Assembly: GCA_033558025.1 (NCBI GenBank)
Contig: JAUCEF010000012.1
Location: 1,612,001 to 1,676,000 of the forward strand
Direction: 5' to 3'
Source of the DNA: Phytophthora sp. 'mugwort'
Taxonomy: Eukaryota; Oomycota; Peronosporomycetes; Peronosporales; Peronosporaceae
DNA: 64,000 nt
Positions within the stretch are counted from its first letter, which is position 1. Each line of letters begins with the position of its first letter. Shown one piece after another: positions 51,134-62,926 of this stretch. Under the pieces are notes generated by a model that saw nothing but the letters and a program-made list of their open reading frames with translations, searched no databases and was not told the origin of the DNA. Made by a program: the position numbers and the translations under genes.

Positions 51134-52880
51134 TGGCTAGTAGCCTACCCCTCTTGACCGTTGAACGATGGGAGCAGAGCCGGACCATTGGTACTGAGCG
51201 TGCGCGGCGATTGGCGGTTGGCGATATACAGTTGCACGTATGCGCTATGGCAGGATCACTAGATTTAATAGGCAATTTGATGAAGGTTTTGGTTTGTACG
51301 TTTATAGGTTCCATACAGGCAATCTATTTATAGAGGTTGTGTGGCGGACATTAATCGTTGAAGAAGGGACAGCTGGCCGCCGCACGCCACGAAAAGCAGG
51401 CTGCGAACGGCGATGGGTCGAGTGAAGACGCAGCGAGTTGCTCGCTGAGCGACGGCGATCCATCGATTGTTGCCGTGTGGATGTATCCGTCATCTTACTA
51501 CATGTATAGTACTGTAATAATTCATGTACTGTACCGATAGATGCGACGAGTGCTAATCGATTCGACAGCACGAACGAGTGTCATGTTGTTGACCCCTTGG
51601 GGTGGAAGACGATGCAGCCGGCCAAACGCGGTGGTGCGTAACCCCGCCGACTCGGCGGTCGAGGGGCTCACACTGTTACACTGTATACGTGAATGTGACT
51701 TGCATGGACTCACTTCTGGCTCGTACTGCAAGTCCATGGCATGTAAGTTTATATCACAACACCAGTGTATCATTCACTGATTGACCCATTTCGCCATGTA
51801 ACGGTCATTACCGTACCAGTACCGGTAACGAGTTGTTACACCGGCTAATATGAGGAATGTTTTATGCGTAGTAAATACGGTCCGACCGTGATGTTCAACA
51901 TCACGGATTTCCTCCTTATTGCTGTATAAATTTTGGAGTGCTTTGATGAACAAATTTGGCCCAGCCCCAAACAAAGCAGATAATCAGATTTAGCAACGAA
52001 ACCTCAGCCCCCAACTTCTCCTCTATAGTAAACTCCCGTTTCTGGCGGATGAGCAAGTTAGAATCGAGTTAGGTCGAGTTGAAGCTTATCTAGCAAATCA
52101 AGGCCAGCAGCATCAAGATCCACGATAAAAATATGGCCAGTATTTGGGTAAAAATTGTGCTGGAGGGGGCACCATAACAAATTTCACTGAACTGACGATC
52201 TATAGGCGGAAGCGCGTGGTTTAAAACAACGTACTGTACTACATGGTGACGACGCCTCAACAATCCCTGCCTATTTGGTACGGACCTAACCCTCCGCCGG
52301 CTCCGTCAATAAGCGCTCCTGCTACCCAGGGACCCCCGAAGCTATTACGGACTACGATACCCTCGTACGGAGGCTATAGTGTGATGACGTCGGGTGCGTC
52401 ACCGTGCTCTCTAGTTGTTGGTCACTCCTTAGTATGACTGCCATTGTAGACAGCAGTACACGCAAGTAGTAAGAGACAGTAAGAGCAATCAATAGATGTA
52501 CGTAAACACTGTAAGTGCCGGGCGCAAAATGCCACGACAGGGCAGTGTGTGTCTGGGGGTCGAGCTCCTGCGTGCTCGCAGAGCAGCAAAAGCGGTAGTG
52601 AGGCAGAGCTCGTCCCGCGCCAGACCCATCTCATGCTCTGTGATGTTGCGGTCGCTCACCGCCAACAGTCTGCATCTCCATAGTGTCCTTGGTACTACAA
52701 GTCTCCAATATACACGCTGCGTACAAGCCTGCAGCCGAGCAGCGGCTACGGGGAGACATGCGCATGATAGTGTTCAGGATGGGCTGGGTCCAAGCTGGAC
52801 AGTCAGAATGCACTTCAACATCTCACATATAGCATTGGCGGTGCGCCTGTATCGTCAAGCTTTGGGTTCACCAGTCCGTA
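51134..52880. other. About 1.75 kb without a recognised gene
   Basis: Upstream of the P4-ATPase start. Short open frames on both strands do not resemble known families. Small palindromic words occur near 51640-51665 (CCGCCGACTCGGCGG). The first few hundred bases should contain the ATPase promoter. Confidence 0.45.
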
Positions 52881-54240
52881 CATCCAACCTCAAGGAACGA
52901 TGGCGTCTTTGACTCCAGTATGGAACGCTGGAACAGGCACTTGGCAATACCCGCCTGCGGGTACGGCTACTTCACCGACAGCTACTGCTGCTACGGCGTC
53001 GCCGAGCGGAAACACTCTCCAGGAGCGCCAAACCACGCCCGACAGTGGAGGAAATAGTGCTGAATCCTGCGCTCAATATCCACCGTTTAGAGGAATGGGC
53101 CTTCTCGGATTGAGAACGCAGTCCGGATGATCCAGCCGTTTTAAGCGGACGGGGCCAGCGTGGAGAAGGATCGGCCGTTCGGGAACGTTTTCGAGAGAGC
53201 CACGTTTGGTCTAGACGAGGCCTTGCGTCTGTGTGCGTCCGCGAGCTTTTGAAGGACAAGTCAGACAAGGAGTGGTGGATTTATTTGCAGACCAACGACT
53301 TCGAGACTCTTCGAATTCGGTTCCATAACCAATTTGTAATCCAGACGCCTCTGCAGATGATAGAATGCTCGAAGTTAACGAAGCACCAGGGAAAAGGCGG
53401 CGAAGTGTGCGGTGACCTAGTGTCTAGCCTCTGTGATGCTGCCTAGTGCTACAATCATCAGATGCTCTACCAGTATGTCCTGGCAGAACTGGGAAACAAG
53501 AAGAGGAAGGCAGCTCTCTATACGACCATGGTGAAGTCTATCCCTCAGACGGTGGTCGTGCTGGTGTAGAATTAAATGCATCCCCGTGGAGGACGACGCC
53601 GACTTCGCCGAGGATCATGCGAAGAAGTCCTTTCGGAGAACGCTTTGATGACGCAAATGCTGTCAATGGTGCACTAGACGCAGAACCTGTTGTTGTAGCA
53701 GCAACATCGACTATCTTACCCGCCTCGCTCGTCTGTGCCCGAAGCATTCGCTGCTGCGGCGTAGAAACACTTAAAGATCAGGAGTTGGCTCGGAACGCAA
53801 GCGTGAGTATGAACGTCCCGTCCCTCCAACTCCAAACGGGAGGAATCCGTCAAGGACCCGACCTGTACACGCAGGAAAGTCAGAGATTGTGTGGACGCTA
53901 CGTGCGGTAATTGCCGCTCTCGCGGCCATATTCGGCAGAATGTTCGCTACCGCGCTATCAACCGCCGGCTAAGAACGGTGGAGGAATAACTAATCGGAAT
54001 GGAGGAACACCCCACCGCCAACGTGCGCGCTTCCTAAGTGGAGAGACAACTCACGTCGTCGTGCAATGCCGTACTCGTGCTGCTGTCACTCGCTTGGTCT
54101 CGCGAAAGGCTAAGACGACTACAACTGCTCAAGGGCAGGGTCAGTCGCAACAATGATGGGGGTAGAAGGAAGGAGAAATGGAGCTACCTCTCCTTCCTCT
54201 TTTCACTGGGACGACACGGGGGGAACGCTCTGGTCGCTGA
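52881..54240 (+). pseudogene. gag-like retroelement relic
   Basis: Plus-strand fragments: MASLTPVWNAGTGTWQYPPA (52900), Thr/Pro-rich, then in another frame FGNVFERATFGLDEALRLC and near 53300 RFHNQFVIQTPLQMIECSKL with a continuing VSSLCDAA, followed by MLYQYVLAELGNKKRKAALY and TTMVKSIPQTVVVLV. The sequence W..F..QFVIQTP.QMIE..KL and the downstream 'LRAAxxxSIPQ' style resemble retroelement gag proteins of oomycetes. Several stops and frameshifts occur. I did not find a zinc knuckle or protease, so the family is uncertain. Confidence 0.4.
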
Positions 54241-54657
54241 GACCGGGATAACCGGGGGTATCTAGAGTATTTCGGAACGCAATGGGATGAAGTTGATGCG
54301 ACGATGATTAATGAAATTATGGACATTGCTGGCACAGAAATAGGAACAAGAAGGTTTGTGCATCATGAGAGGGAAGTTGGCTGAAGGGGCGTCGAGCCGA
54401 TGGACGGCGCTGGACGACCATGATGAACGACGAGAAAGCCTGCGCTATGGAAGCTGGGGGGGGGGGAACGGGACACACGAAGGGAAAGTATACGCTGTTG
54501 AAGCGGAGTCTTCGGAACTCTACAAAGGAAATTCTACGCTGTGGAAGCGGAGGCCTGGAACACTGCGGAGAGAAACTACGAGGAAATGGCGTCGAACAGA
54601 CGGTAAGTACAGCCCTAATGGCCACAGAAGAAGGCCTCGTGAGTAAAATTCACCCAC
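54241..54657. other. Non-coding interval between gag relic and pogo copy 1
   Basis: No recognisable gene; G-rich tracts at 54455-54465 and elsewhere. Open frames on both strands are Arg/Gly/Ser-rich and unassigned. Confidence 0.4.
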
Positions 54658-55903
54658 GCCGTCCGCATCGCCTGCGTATCCACACATATAAACCCGTCTC
54701 CAGGGGGGGGGTAGCAGCAACATTAACAGGTCAACAAAACATCTCTCAAATCACATAAATATGCGGTTATGCAGGACCTCCAACTAAGTACTGAGCTAGT
54801 CGATCCGACCTTCACTTAAGATTCAAATTTCCCGCCCGCAATTCAAACGAGGACGAGCCATCGTGCATTACGTGTGCCCGACCAAGAACTCAACTTACAT
54901 CTGCATGGGCACGATGCGCTGTGTCTCTCTGCCCAAGCGTGTCCGCCTCACGAAGCTCCAGTAGCTTCAGGTCTGTCGTCATCACGCCAAACATCCACAC
55001 TGGAACCACAGGAAGCTGGGCATCTGGGTGTAGCGCGAGTTCGGTTTGCCAATGCCGCCCTCCCGCTCGACCGTCTCCAAGTTGCTCAAGAGGGAGACTC
55101 AGCTCCGTGAAACGCCGCCCGACTTCCTGGGCAACAAGAAAGCCCTTCGCCGGCCCGAGTGCTGCTGGAGACGCCGCCCACCAACAAGCGCTAGAACTGC
55201 ATCAAGAAATAGTCCGCTTCCATACCGACGATGTCTTTAATATGGATGAAGCTGCCTTTTTCTTCAGGCAGACGCCTAAATACTCAATTACGCTGGGGGG
55301 GGGTACTGTCGCTAAAGTAGAAGAAAGACCTCACGATGGTTGTTGCTACGAACGGCTCCGGCATGCCGGAGAAGCTGCCTTTGGTGTTTCTGGGGAAAGC
55401 GAAACAATTTGGATGGCATGATGACAAGCCGGCTTCAACCGCCTATGACGGTACAGCGAAGGGATTGATGACGGTGGACCTGGGGTTCCAGCATTGGATG
55501 GAGAAGGTGAACAACGTGATGGCGGAAAAGGGCAGGCATATACTGTTGCTGTTGGATAATGCCCCAGTGCACAAGTTGCCAAGGAGACAATGACCAACGT
55601 AACGGTGAAAATGCTGCCTCCGAACTCTACTGCAATGCTTCAGCCCATGGACCAAGGGGTCATTGCATGGCTAAAGCTCCGGTGTATTGCAGCACGCACT
55701 CAAGTGGCAGCGCTTGCCACATTGATATTGATTCAGACCCGTATGACATTTCGCCAGCTGAATTGGATCTGCGGCGCATGGGTAGAGGTGCATGCCAAAG
55801 GTATCCTAGAACTACTGAGGCACTCTGGGCTGTACGTCGACAGACTGGAGATCGTCGATCTGCTCAATCTGATTGAACGTACTTAATGCGTAACAATGCT
55901 TGC
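54658..55903 (+). mobile_element. pogo/Tigger-like DNA transposon, copy 1 (internally deleted)
   Basis: It shares with copy 2 (61839-63950) the left part starting GCCGTCCGC, the region from CCAAGTTGCTCAAG through the transposase, and the right part ending AATGCGTAACAATGCTTGC. Relative to copy 2 it lacks about 360 bp near 55075 (the region with the N-terminal coding text) and about 215 bp at 55170/55171. These deletions remove the N-terminal and central parts of the transposase. No TIR pair could be fixed. Confidence 0.75.
55195..55886 (+). pseudogene. pogo/Tigger-like transposase catalytic domain, copy 1
   Basis: Plus frames read LELHQEIVRFHTDDVFNMDE, AAFFFRQTPKYSI, then PLVFLGKAKQFGWHDDKPAS, GRHILLLLDNAPVHKLP and, after a one-base change near 55590, VKMLPPNSTAMLQPMDQGVI. 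The end is LRHSGLYVDRLEIVDLLNLI. The three acidic blocks NMDE, LLDNAPVH and QPMDQG are the D-D-D centre of DDE_1 transposases (pogo, Tigger, CENP-B relatives), which cut and paste at TA sites. The catalytic residues all survive but the frame breaks at about 55300 and 55590, so it is inactive. Confidence 0.85.
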
Positions 55904-56160
55904 TTAATTAAGACATTTAAGGCTCTGTCCGATTTGATTTGTCTTCTGTGGAGAGGCGTCAAACAAGAATCTCAGATCTCCAAGAAATGGCCAGATCGGT
56001 AAGAAAAGCGGATTCAGTGGTGAAGAGAGGGGACGATCGAGCCGGATCAAGATACGAGGTAAATGCGGGGCGACGTTCGACTTAATCCGGGGCATAAGGG
56101 GGTGCTCTGACGAAAGGAAAATAAACCAAGGTCGAGCAGCCATCTAACGCGGATCTGTTA
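55904..56160. other. Flank of the GATC-rich block
   Basis: No gene. GATC words already occur here (for example near 55983, 56034 and 56047), leading into the denser block. Confidence 0.4.
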
Positions 56161-56700
56161 TACCGCAACCACCCGAAAGATCGAGGATCGGATGGATATT
56201 CGAAGCCGGGATCTGGGTCCAGGATGGAGACAAGGGATCAAGACTGGTCAATGACGACGGTCGATCTGGCCGGATCTGGCTCCAGTTTGGCCTCGGTGGG
56301 CTCTCGATCGTGCTGATCCGGTGTCTGTGGACCGAAATATACCCTGTTGTTCGGGACCAGACCTGTCAAGTCGATCTGACATGCGAGATCGAGCCGATCG
56401 ATAGCGGATCCGGCAGAACGGGCCGATCAGGCGTTCAGGGTGCGAATGATCGGGCTGATCCGGCTTCCACAGATCGGCTACACCCTGTCGTCCGAGATCG
56501 GACAGACCGGATCGATCTTGCGGTCAAGATCGAGCAGATCGGGTCGATCGGTCGGTATACAGGTTCCGCCATCCTCGATCTGGCAGATTGGTATACGTTG
56601 TTCTGACATACATGATATGGTAGATCGGGCCGATCGGTGTTCACAGATCGACGTACATGTTCTGACATCCACGATCTGGAAGATCCGGATTCGATTAACA
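56161..56700. repeat. GATC-saturated sequence block
   Basis: By hand count the tetranucleotide GATC occurs about 28 times in 540 bp, against about two expected in random sequence. Most sit in GATCGG, GATCTGG, GATCCGG or CCGATCG contexts. A longer imperfect unit, TTCTGACATMCAYGATNTGG followed by WAGATC, appears twice near 56600 and 56660. No coding potential is convincing. It may be a decayed satellite or the LTR/5' region of an unknown element. Confidence 0.75.
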
Positions 56701-57462
56701 ATCATCCTCGGGGATGGGCATGATTCAGGAGATTCAGGTGGTATGAGATAGGGTTCAGGATGGGAGGATATGACAAGAAAAGGATAAACGACAATCAGAC
56801 GCGAATTTGCATTGGACAACTTAGGCGAGTTTTAAGTACCGCAGGAAGGGAAGGGATCTACATTGGCTCACCCAGGTGTCAGCAGATCTAGTGCCGTTCG
56901 TGGAAGATCGGATTGCATAAGGATCGACCCCCTCCCCCCCCCCACACACACACGCTAGCGAACCTCTGCTCAAGCGCATACCCCGATCGACCGGCATTCA
57001 GGGCTTGGCCGACGATCGTCTCGACTATCTCAGTTCGTAAGATCCCGCTAAAAGAAAGCGGCAAGTAACACAAGGAAAGAAAAGGAACAACGCCACACGG
57101 CAACACGGCCTCGGATCAAGTCCAGGCCCCGATCGAAGGTCGACGACCGCAGACAACGACAACAGAGCGAAGACTTCCGCGCTGCTCCATGCACCCACGC
57201 GTCCCGCCAGGACATTTAAGACTTTACATCGCTGCATCCTTCAGAGTCCCAAGAGAGCGATTCCAGGCCACCGACGGGTACACAAGGTGAGACCAAGTTC
57301 TGCTGATTCACGGATCATCGGGGAACCCCCTCCGCTAGTCGGTGGCTGGGCGCAGTTGGTAAGCGGATCGGCCTTGATTTTGACCGATCCCGCTACACCA
57401 CACCCTCGCAAAAGCTGTAGGATGCGCGACCTAGTGCATACGCATACTGACCGTAGATCAAC
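56701..57462. other. No gene; C-tract and AC microsatellite
   Basis: A C-rich then (AC)n tract lies at about 56929-56953. GATC words continue at lower density. No protein-like open frame is recognised. Confidence 0.5.
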
Positions 57463-58756
57463 TCACATGCGTGCTCGCTCAGTAACAATTTTTATCTCTC
57501 CGTCATAGCTAGGGTGCGGGATATTTACATTCCTGTACAACTTGTCGACGAAGCGTCTTCTTTGAAAGTTTTGGTAATACATGAGTGACGCAATGCACCC
57601 GTCCACAGCCATAAATGAGTCTACCCGCTCTATGGCTGCTTCCACGAAGCCTCCCAACGACTGTTGGTTTTGTTACCGGGTGTGACTGCGTCTGGCGTTT
57701 ATAAGAGCACAAGAACTGTCGGCAATTGCCCCAGTTCTGCATAAAATCGTCGACGAACGGGTGGTGGCTGAGATCGGGTACACACGGATCCTGCCCGATT
57801 ATGACCGAATTGGAAATCGTTTGGCCGATTCGCGCCCAGTTGTACCCGACTGGATCTCTATCACACCAGACTGGTCCATTGAAGCGGGGTGGCGAATGTA
57901 GCGAAGGTGCTTTTCGTACTTAACCTCAGTCTTTGCGTACGCATGGAGAATCATCACATTCTCAACTGGTTCCTTTGCCACGAACTGAAACCGTAAAATT
58001 GGCAACGCAATCTCTTCACGAAACTACTTAAAAGAGAAAAACTAACAAAGCAGAATCGTGACGTCGGGGAAACCAACTTGAACACCGACATTTCTGTGGA
58101 ATCTTTGTCGATCAGCACAGACTGCAACTTGTTCCATGCCGTCCTCAAGCGCCGTCAGCAACATTGGTGCCCGCTCGTTCTGGATTTGAGCATGTTGCAC
58201 GAACAGATCTCTACCGAATGTATCGTGTGCCATGAACGATAAGACTTGTACTTCGGCCGATTGGTTCCACGCGTCACATCGGTGAAGAGAACCTCAGGAA
58301 ACGGTTTGAAAGCGCACGCATGTGCTTCATCTGGAGAGTGATACAAGTGTCGACTTTCTAAAAACACAGCACAGCAGCAATTGCTCAATGAGCATGTTCA
58401 CTTAAAATGGTACGTGAAGCTTATGCGCGTAGCTTTTCGCCGATATCGTCAAGGAAAATGTGCCCTACATTTCCAGGCACATCTCTAAAGTCAGACATCC
58501 ATTTATTTAATATATTCGCGGTAGTGGTTGGTCCGTTAACATTCTCGCAAACCTTTTGATTGCGATCCAGGTTCTGCACGTCCTGAGGAGTCGGGTGGTT
58601 GTTCGAGTTCTCGACGATGAACTTGAGACTGTTGTTGGTTTTAGCATCAGGTTTGCGGATTTCATCGACTATGCGCAGCGCGCCAACGTCCAGAAAAATT
58701 CGGTTGGAGGGGTGTCTCTTGAAAGCACGCTCGCTCAGGTGGCGGTTGTGCTCCAA
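57463..58756 (-). pseudogene. MULE-like (Mutator-type) transposase relic
   Basis: Minus frames, N to C: SERAFKRHPSNRIFLDVGAL, NSNNHPTPQDVQNLDRNQKV and GPTTTANILNKWMSDFRDVP with GNVGHIFLDDIGEKLRA (58756-58421). Next come fragments of the core with FGRDLFVQHAQIQNERAPML and LTALEDGMEQVAVCADRQRF, FPDVTILLCQFHV-like text near 58050, AKTEVKYEKHLRYIRH near 57920, and finally RVDSFMAVDGCIASLMYYQN and NIPHPSYDGEI (57.6-57.5 kb). This order matches a MULE-type transposase family abundant in oomycetes (ERTPMLLTA..., LIDKDFTEM, C.FHV). At least four frame changes are present. Confidence 0.75.
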
Positions 58757-59340
58757 GCGGCACTTTATAATTGTGACTGCGAGCTTCTGGGTAGATTATC
58801 GACGATTATCCGACAATGTGCCAAATATACAAAAGTCAAGTATGTAGGATAAATGAGGTGTTTTGATTGGGCCCTTTTGAGGACGGATGTCATGCCACGC
58901 CAGCGAGCGCAGACGAACATGCCTGCGGGTTGCATGCTGTGTGCATAGCACGTGGAACAAAACCAGGACCCGGTATAGCCCCCTTATCAAGCGAGGCTTC
59001 GCGTGCGAGCTGTAGCGGGCATAAGGATCTGTCACCAGCGAGCGTAGCGAGCATTTAGGGTGGCTAGTTTAGGGACAGGCGACAGTTATATGTGGCAACC
59101 GGTCGTTTAGCGTATTTATGTAACGGTCGGAAAGTGTATGGATGTCGGACCGTCATGATATGTATAAATATTTTTGAAAGTACCGTTGGCTATCTGTGAT
59201 AGTGATGGATGCCTTTGCCATTTTCAATTTTGCTTTCCATCCAAGCAATGGACTCTCTCGCTGCGTTCTCTCTCACCACAGCACTCGTGCCGACGCACAG
59301 CCAACCCAGCTCGTGGCAAGCCCAACCCTGACTGAATGCA
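58757..59340. other. Spacer between MULE and mariner relics
   Basis: About 580 bp. The first 100 bp may be an upstream part of the MULE. The rest has no recognised feature. Confidence 0.4.
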
Positions 59341-60590
59341 ATCGCCAAGATGTCGTGCTGTTACCTGTTAGAGAGAAGCATCGGAGGCGTGTTGAGTGAC
59401 GGCGATTTGGGCACTGTTGCTGCTCATTTTTCTGTTAGCATTTGCACTTTTTCGGGTGTGAAACGCTTTAATGACGCTCAGAAGATGGCAGGTATTGTTG
59501 GGGTCCACAACAAAATCCCTGTGTGTAGTGGGCGCAAGAAGATTGACTGCTCGGCCTCTGTGGTACAAGTGCCATCGGTGCCTCTCCGCCGCAAAGGTAA
59601 CCAGCGACCCCCGCCCCTACGAGCTTGGATTACCCCGCACTGCTGTTCAAGCTGCTCTCACCGATGGGCTGTTATTAGACACTCAACACGTATTCGTCCG
59701 CTGCTCACGGAGCAAACAAAAAGGCACGGTGCGTTATGCTCTTAAACACGTCAGCAGAGGCCCAACAGATCTCCTTTTGTTGTCCATGCACGACGTAGTG
59801 CAGGTGGATGATAAATGGTTCAACGAGGACAAGGACCAGAGGACAGTGTAATGGCTTTCTGGCGAAGGGCTTGCTTCTCCGTCGTATGGTAGACCATGTT
59901 CCTATCAGCAGTGGCGCAGCCAAGGTAATGCTCTTTTGATGACCTTCAGTTTTATATCCTCTAAATTCTATTGTTTGTTAGATATGTTCTCCGTGGGCAG
60001 GTAGTTTTTGACGGTAAAATCGGCATTTGGGACTTCACCAGACAGAAGGTAGCGCTTCGGAACAGTGTTAATAGCCCTAAAGGTACTCTGGAGACGTAGA
60101 ATCTCGACACTGTCGACCGAGCAGTGTACAAGCGATACCTTCTTGAGCATGTGATACCAGCGATCGAGCGTAAATGGCCTCCCGCAACGAAATCATCTTC
60201 ATTCAGCAGGACTACGCCAAACCTCACGTCCCGACCAATGACCCGGACGTCGTGGCCGCTTGAATAGCAGATGGTTGGGATATCCGAATGACATTCCAGC
60301 CACCCAACTCACCTGACTGTAACGTTCGAGATTTGGGCTACTTCGCAGCTATCCAAGCCTACAGTATCAGGCTGAAGGAGCTTGCTGGATGTAGCAAAAC
60401 TTGACAATACTTTCTTAACTTACAGATGGTGATGGAATGCCTGATGAGAGTTGGCGGCTGTAACGGCGGCAAGCTTCCCCATAGTAGCAAGAGCAAGCTT
60501 CGCAGACAATGGCAGCTCCCAGGCAAATTTCTGTGTGATTTGGGGGAGTTCCTGCATGCTCAGCGTATTCTTCAGGAAGCTAGGTTGTAG
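59341..60590 (+). pseudogene. mariner-like transposase, third copy, near full length
   Basis: Plus frames contain VCSGRKKIDCSASVVQVPSV and PLRRKGN, then LGLPRTAVQAALTDGLLL and HSTRIRPLLTEQTK (helix-turn-helix part), MHDVVQVDDKWFNEDKDQRT (first Asp), VVFDGKIGIWDFTRQKVALR, AVYKRYLLEHVIPAIERKWP, IIFIQQDYAKPHVPTNDPDV (second Asp), GWDIRMTFQPPNSPDCNVRD with LGYFAAIQAY (third Asp) and QMVMECLMRVGGCNG. All catalytic blocks survive, but about four frameshifts and two stops break it. It is less truncated than the copies at 0.7-1.3 and 12.2-13.2 kb. No TIR pair was fixed. Confidence 0.85.
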
Positions 60591-61059
60591 CATGATAAAA
60601 TCTGTGTAATTGATGACCTTCCTATTTTTATTTTATTCTCGGAGAATGTTTCCCCATCTAAAGATTAGACAACAGTGTAAACGGGCCGTCAAACAGTCAT
60701 TTCCATCAAGAGGAAGTAGATAATTTCAAATGATGGGGAGCCCGGGTCCCTCCAATCGCTTCTATCCGTCGGAGGCATACATCCGGTCAATTAAGACACC
60801 ATACAAATGTCGATAAAATGAGGAGGTTCAGTTATAATCATGGTGCATATGTCCGGTCATTATATTGAAGCATACAGAAGCCAAGATTGGCATACAATAT
60901 TCAAGATAAAATGTGATCGTTTATTATGTAAGCTCCAGCTCACAAAACGAATGGCTTTGATCTACATTTGATGTATATGCTCCTTGAATTTGGTTAGACC
61001 TTTCAGGCTCGCTAACATGAACTGGTTTCCTTTGCAACGTGGTAAAAATTAAACTTTCC
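60591..61059. other. No feature recognised
   Basis: Non-coding. The phrase CATACATCCGGTCAATTA (about 60776) has a near match (CATATGTCCGGTCATTATA) at about 60845. Confidence 0.4.
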
Positions 61060-61166
61060 CCCTCAGTTCTCGGCAAACTCCTGCAGGATGGCCTCTTCAG
61101 TAAAAGAAGAGGACTTCTTCAGTAAAAGAAGAGGCCATCCTGCAGGAGCTTGCCGAGAAATGAGGG
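61060..61166. repeat. Hairpin with 39-bp arms
   Basis: Arms 61060-61098 and 61128-61166 are reverse complements with about two mismatches (core CTGCAGGATGGCCTCTTC and its complement). The 29-base centre contains partial repeats of TTCTTCAGTAAAAGAAGAGG, so it looks like nested copying of one arm. A transcript would form a long stem. No coding potential. Confidence 0.85.
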
Positions 61167-61331
61167 AATACTTCATAACTCACCGGTTTGTAATGAGACC
61201 CCGGGGTCCCGCAATCCACTTCACTCGGTAATCGGCCCACGATTTGGACAGGTGATCAAAACCTGTCACGGCATCTAATATAACATCACGGATTCTGTGT
61301 AGTTCGAGTAAACGTACTACATAGATTCTCG

Positions 61332-61866
61332 TCAGCGAGGCTGGAATCGCCAGCTCCTAGCATTCCTGCGTAACGAGTCCGCGATTGTATCCTCCTCGTC
61401 GCTTAGGTCGTCAATGAAGGCCTCTAAACGCCGTTTCTTCTTCATGCCTGCTGCAAACGCTTCTTTTCTTGCATGATGCGACCGGAATGTGAGATTGGAA
61501 AGACGACGTAAATCGCAAAAGCGAGTGACTGCCCGAAAAATGGGCACTTTTAGTGCTTTTGCCAACGCGATTCCGTGGCTTCTAGCCAACCTCAGGCAGA
61601 TCCCAGACCTCGTAGCACTTGAATGTATTTCTGGAAGAAAGATTAAATCGCACAACAAGTTCTAATTCGTCTGCGATTACATCTAGCTTGTTCACACGCA
61701 TACTCGGTATCTTCTTTGGGTCTCGTTGCTTGGCTTTACTGCGTGCACGACCGATGCAGCAGCACCGCATCATACAGACCCCATACAAAGATTGTATCAG
61801 CGTCGTCCATGCCGCCCTGAACTCGCAGCTTCGTCTATGCCGTCCGCGTCGCCTGCGTAAATACAC
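61332..61866 (-). other. Unassigned minus-strand open frames
   Basis: Two overlapping minus frames (61866-61582 with a basic MYLRRRRGRHRRSCEFRAAW start; 61658-61332 ending FIDDLSDEEDTIADSLRRN, Lys/Arg then acidic) may together be one frameshifted protein. The basic-acidic composition suggests a nucleic-acid-associated protein. It immediately precedes pogo copy 2 on the other strand. I cannot name it. Confidence 0.25.
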
Positions 61867-62601
61867 ACAAAACCGTATACACGGGGTAGCGGCAACATTA
61901 ACAGGTCAACAAAACATCTCTCAAATCACATAATATGTGATTATGCAGGACCTCCAACTAAGTACTGAGCTAGTCGATCCGACCTTCACTTAGGATTCAA
62001 ATTTCCCGCCCGCAATTCAAACGAGGACGAGCCATCATGCATTACGTGTGCCCGACCAAGAACTCAACTTACATCTGCATGGGCACGATGCGCTGTGTCT
62101 CTCTGCCCAAGTGTGTCCGCATCACGAAGCTCCAGCAGCTTCAGGTCTGTCGTCAGCATGCCAATCATCCGCACTGGAACCACAGAAAGCTGGGCATCGG
62201 TTTGTAAATACCACCCTCCCTCTCCATCGTCGTTGTGCTAACGTTGCTGGCTGGAACTTGACAAGGTATGGTGCAGACGGCGTCCAGGGGAGTCGAGATG
62301 CCACTCAACCAGCAGTCAGCAACAACCAGCAGCAGGACGAAGTCATGGACAACGTTGGCGGACGCGTACAGCCTTACCGTGTGAACACGCGCATCTCTCT
62401 GAGCGAGCAATGTGATATTTGGAAATATATTGATCCTACATGTTGTAAGTCATAAAAAAACGAGTGGAGTAATTAGGTTCTATCAGTAGCTCGGCATAAC
62501 TGAGTCAAGACGGAAAGGTAAATACCTTTTGTAAGACATTTTAGTTATCTCTGCTTTAACGTCCTGTTGAACTGCTCGCTTTTCTCTCCAAGTTGCTCAA
62601 G

Positions 62602-62919
62602 CAGTGTTGGCAACGGATGTATACACGTCTGATAAAAAACACGTTATAATTCCTATATTGACTGTATAAACGTTTGTTGCCGTTCTTACTGAATATTTGT
62701 ACGTTCGTTCAGGCGGCAAGGTGTACCACAGCGCAGCCAGTGGGTACCCTAGAGACCTAAATAGTACCCTGTTGGGTTCATAGTATATTAAAACTAAATT
62801 TACCTTTGTACGGTAATTACTTTGCTGAATACGTAAAATCTGTTAATACGCACAGTCTAAAACGTATAAACAGTATAAACAATTAGACCTTTATAATCGT
62901 ACTGTCAATACCAGCACTG
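62602..62919. mobile_element. 318-bp hAT-type MITE inside pogo copy 2
   Basis: The left end CAGTGTTGG and right end CCAGCACTG are inverted repeats (one mismatch in nine), typical of hAT ends. GCTCAAG is present on both sides (62595-62601 and 62920-62926), while copy 1 has a single uninterrupted GCTCAAG at the same place (about 55087), so the empty site is visible in the same window. No open frame, so it is non-autonomous. Confidence 0.9.
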
Positions 62920-62926
62920 GCTCAAG

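Noticed and set aside
51630..51680. Palindrome CCGCCGACTCGGCGG as a terminator or LTR hairpin
   Set aside because: A single short GC-rich palindrome with no supporting context.
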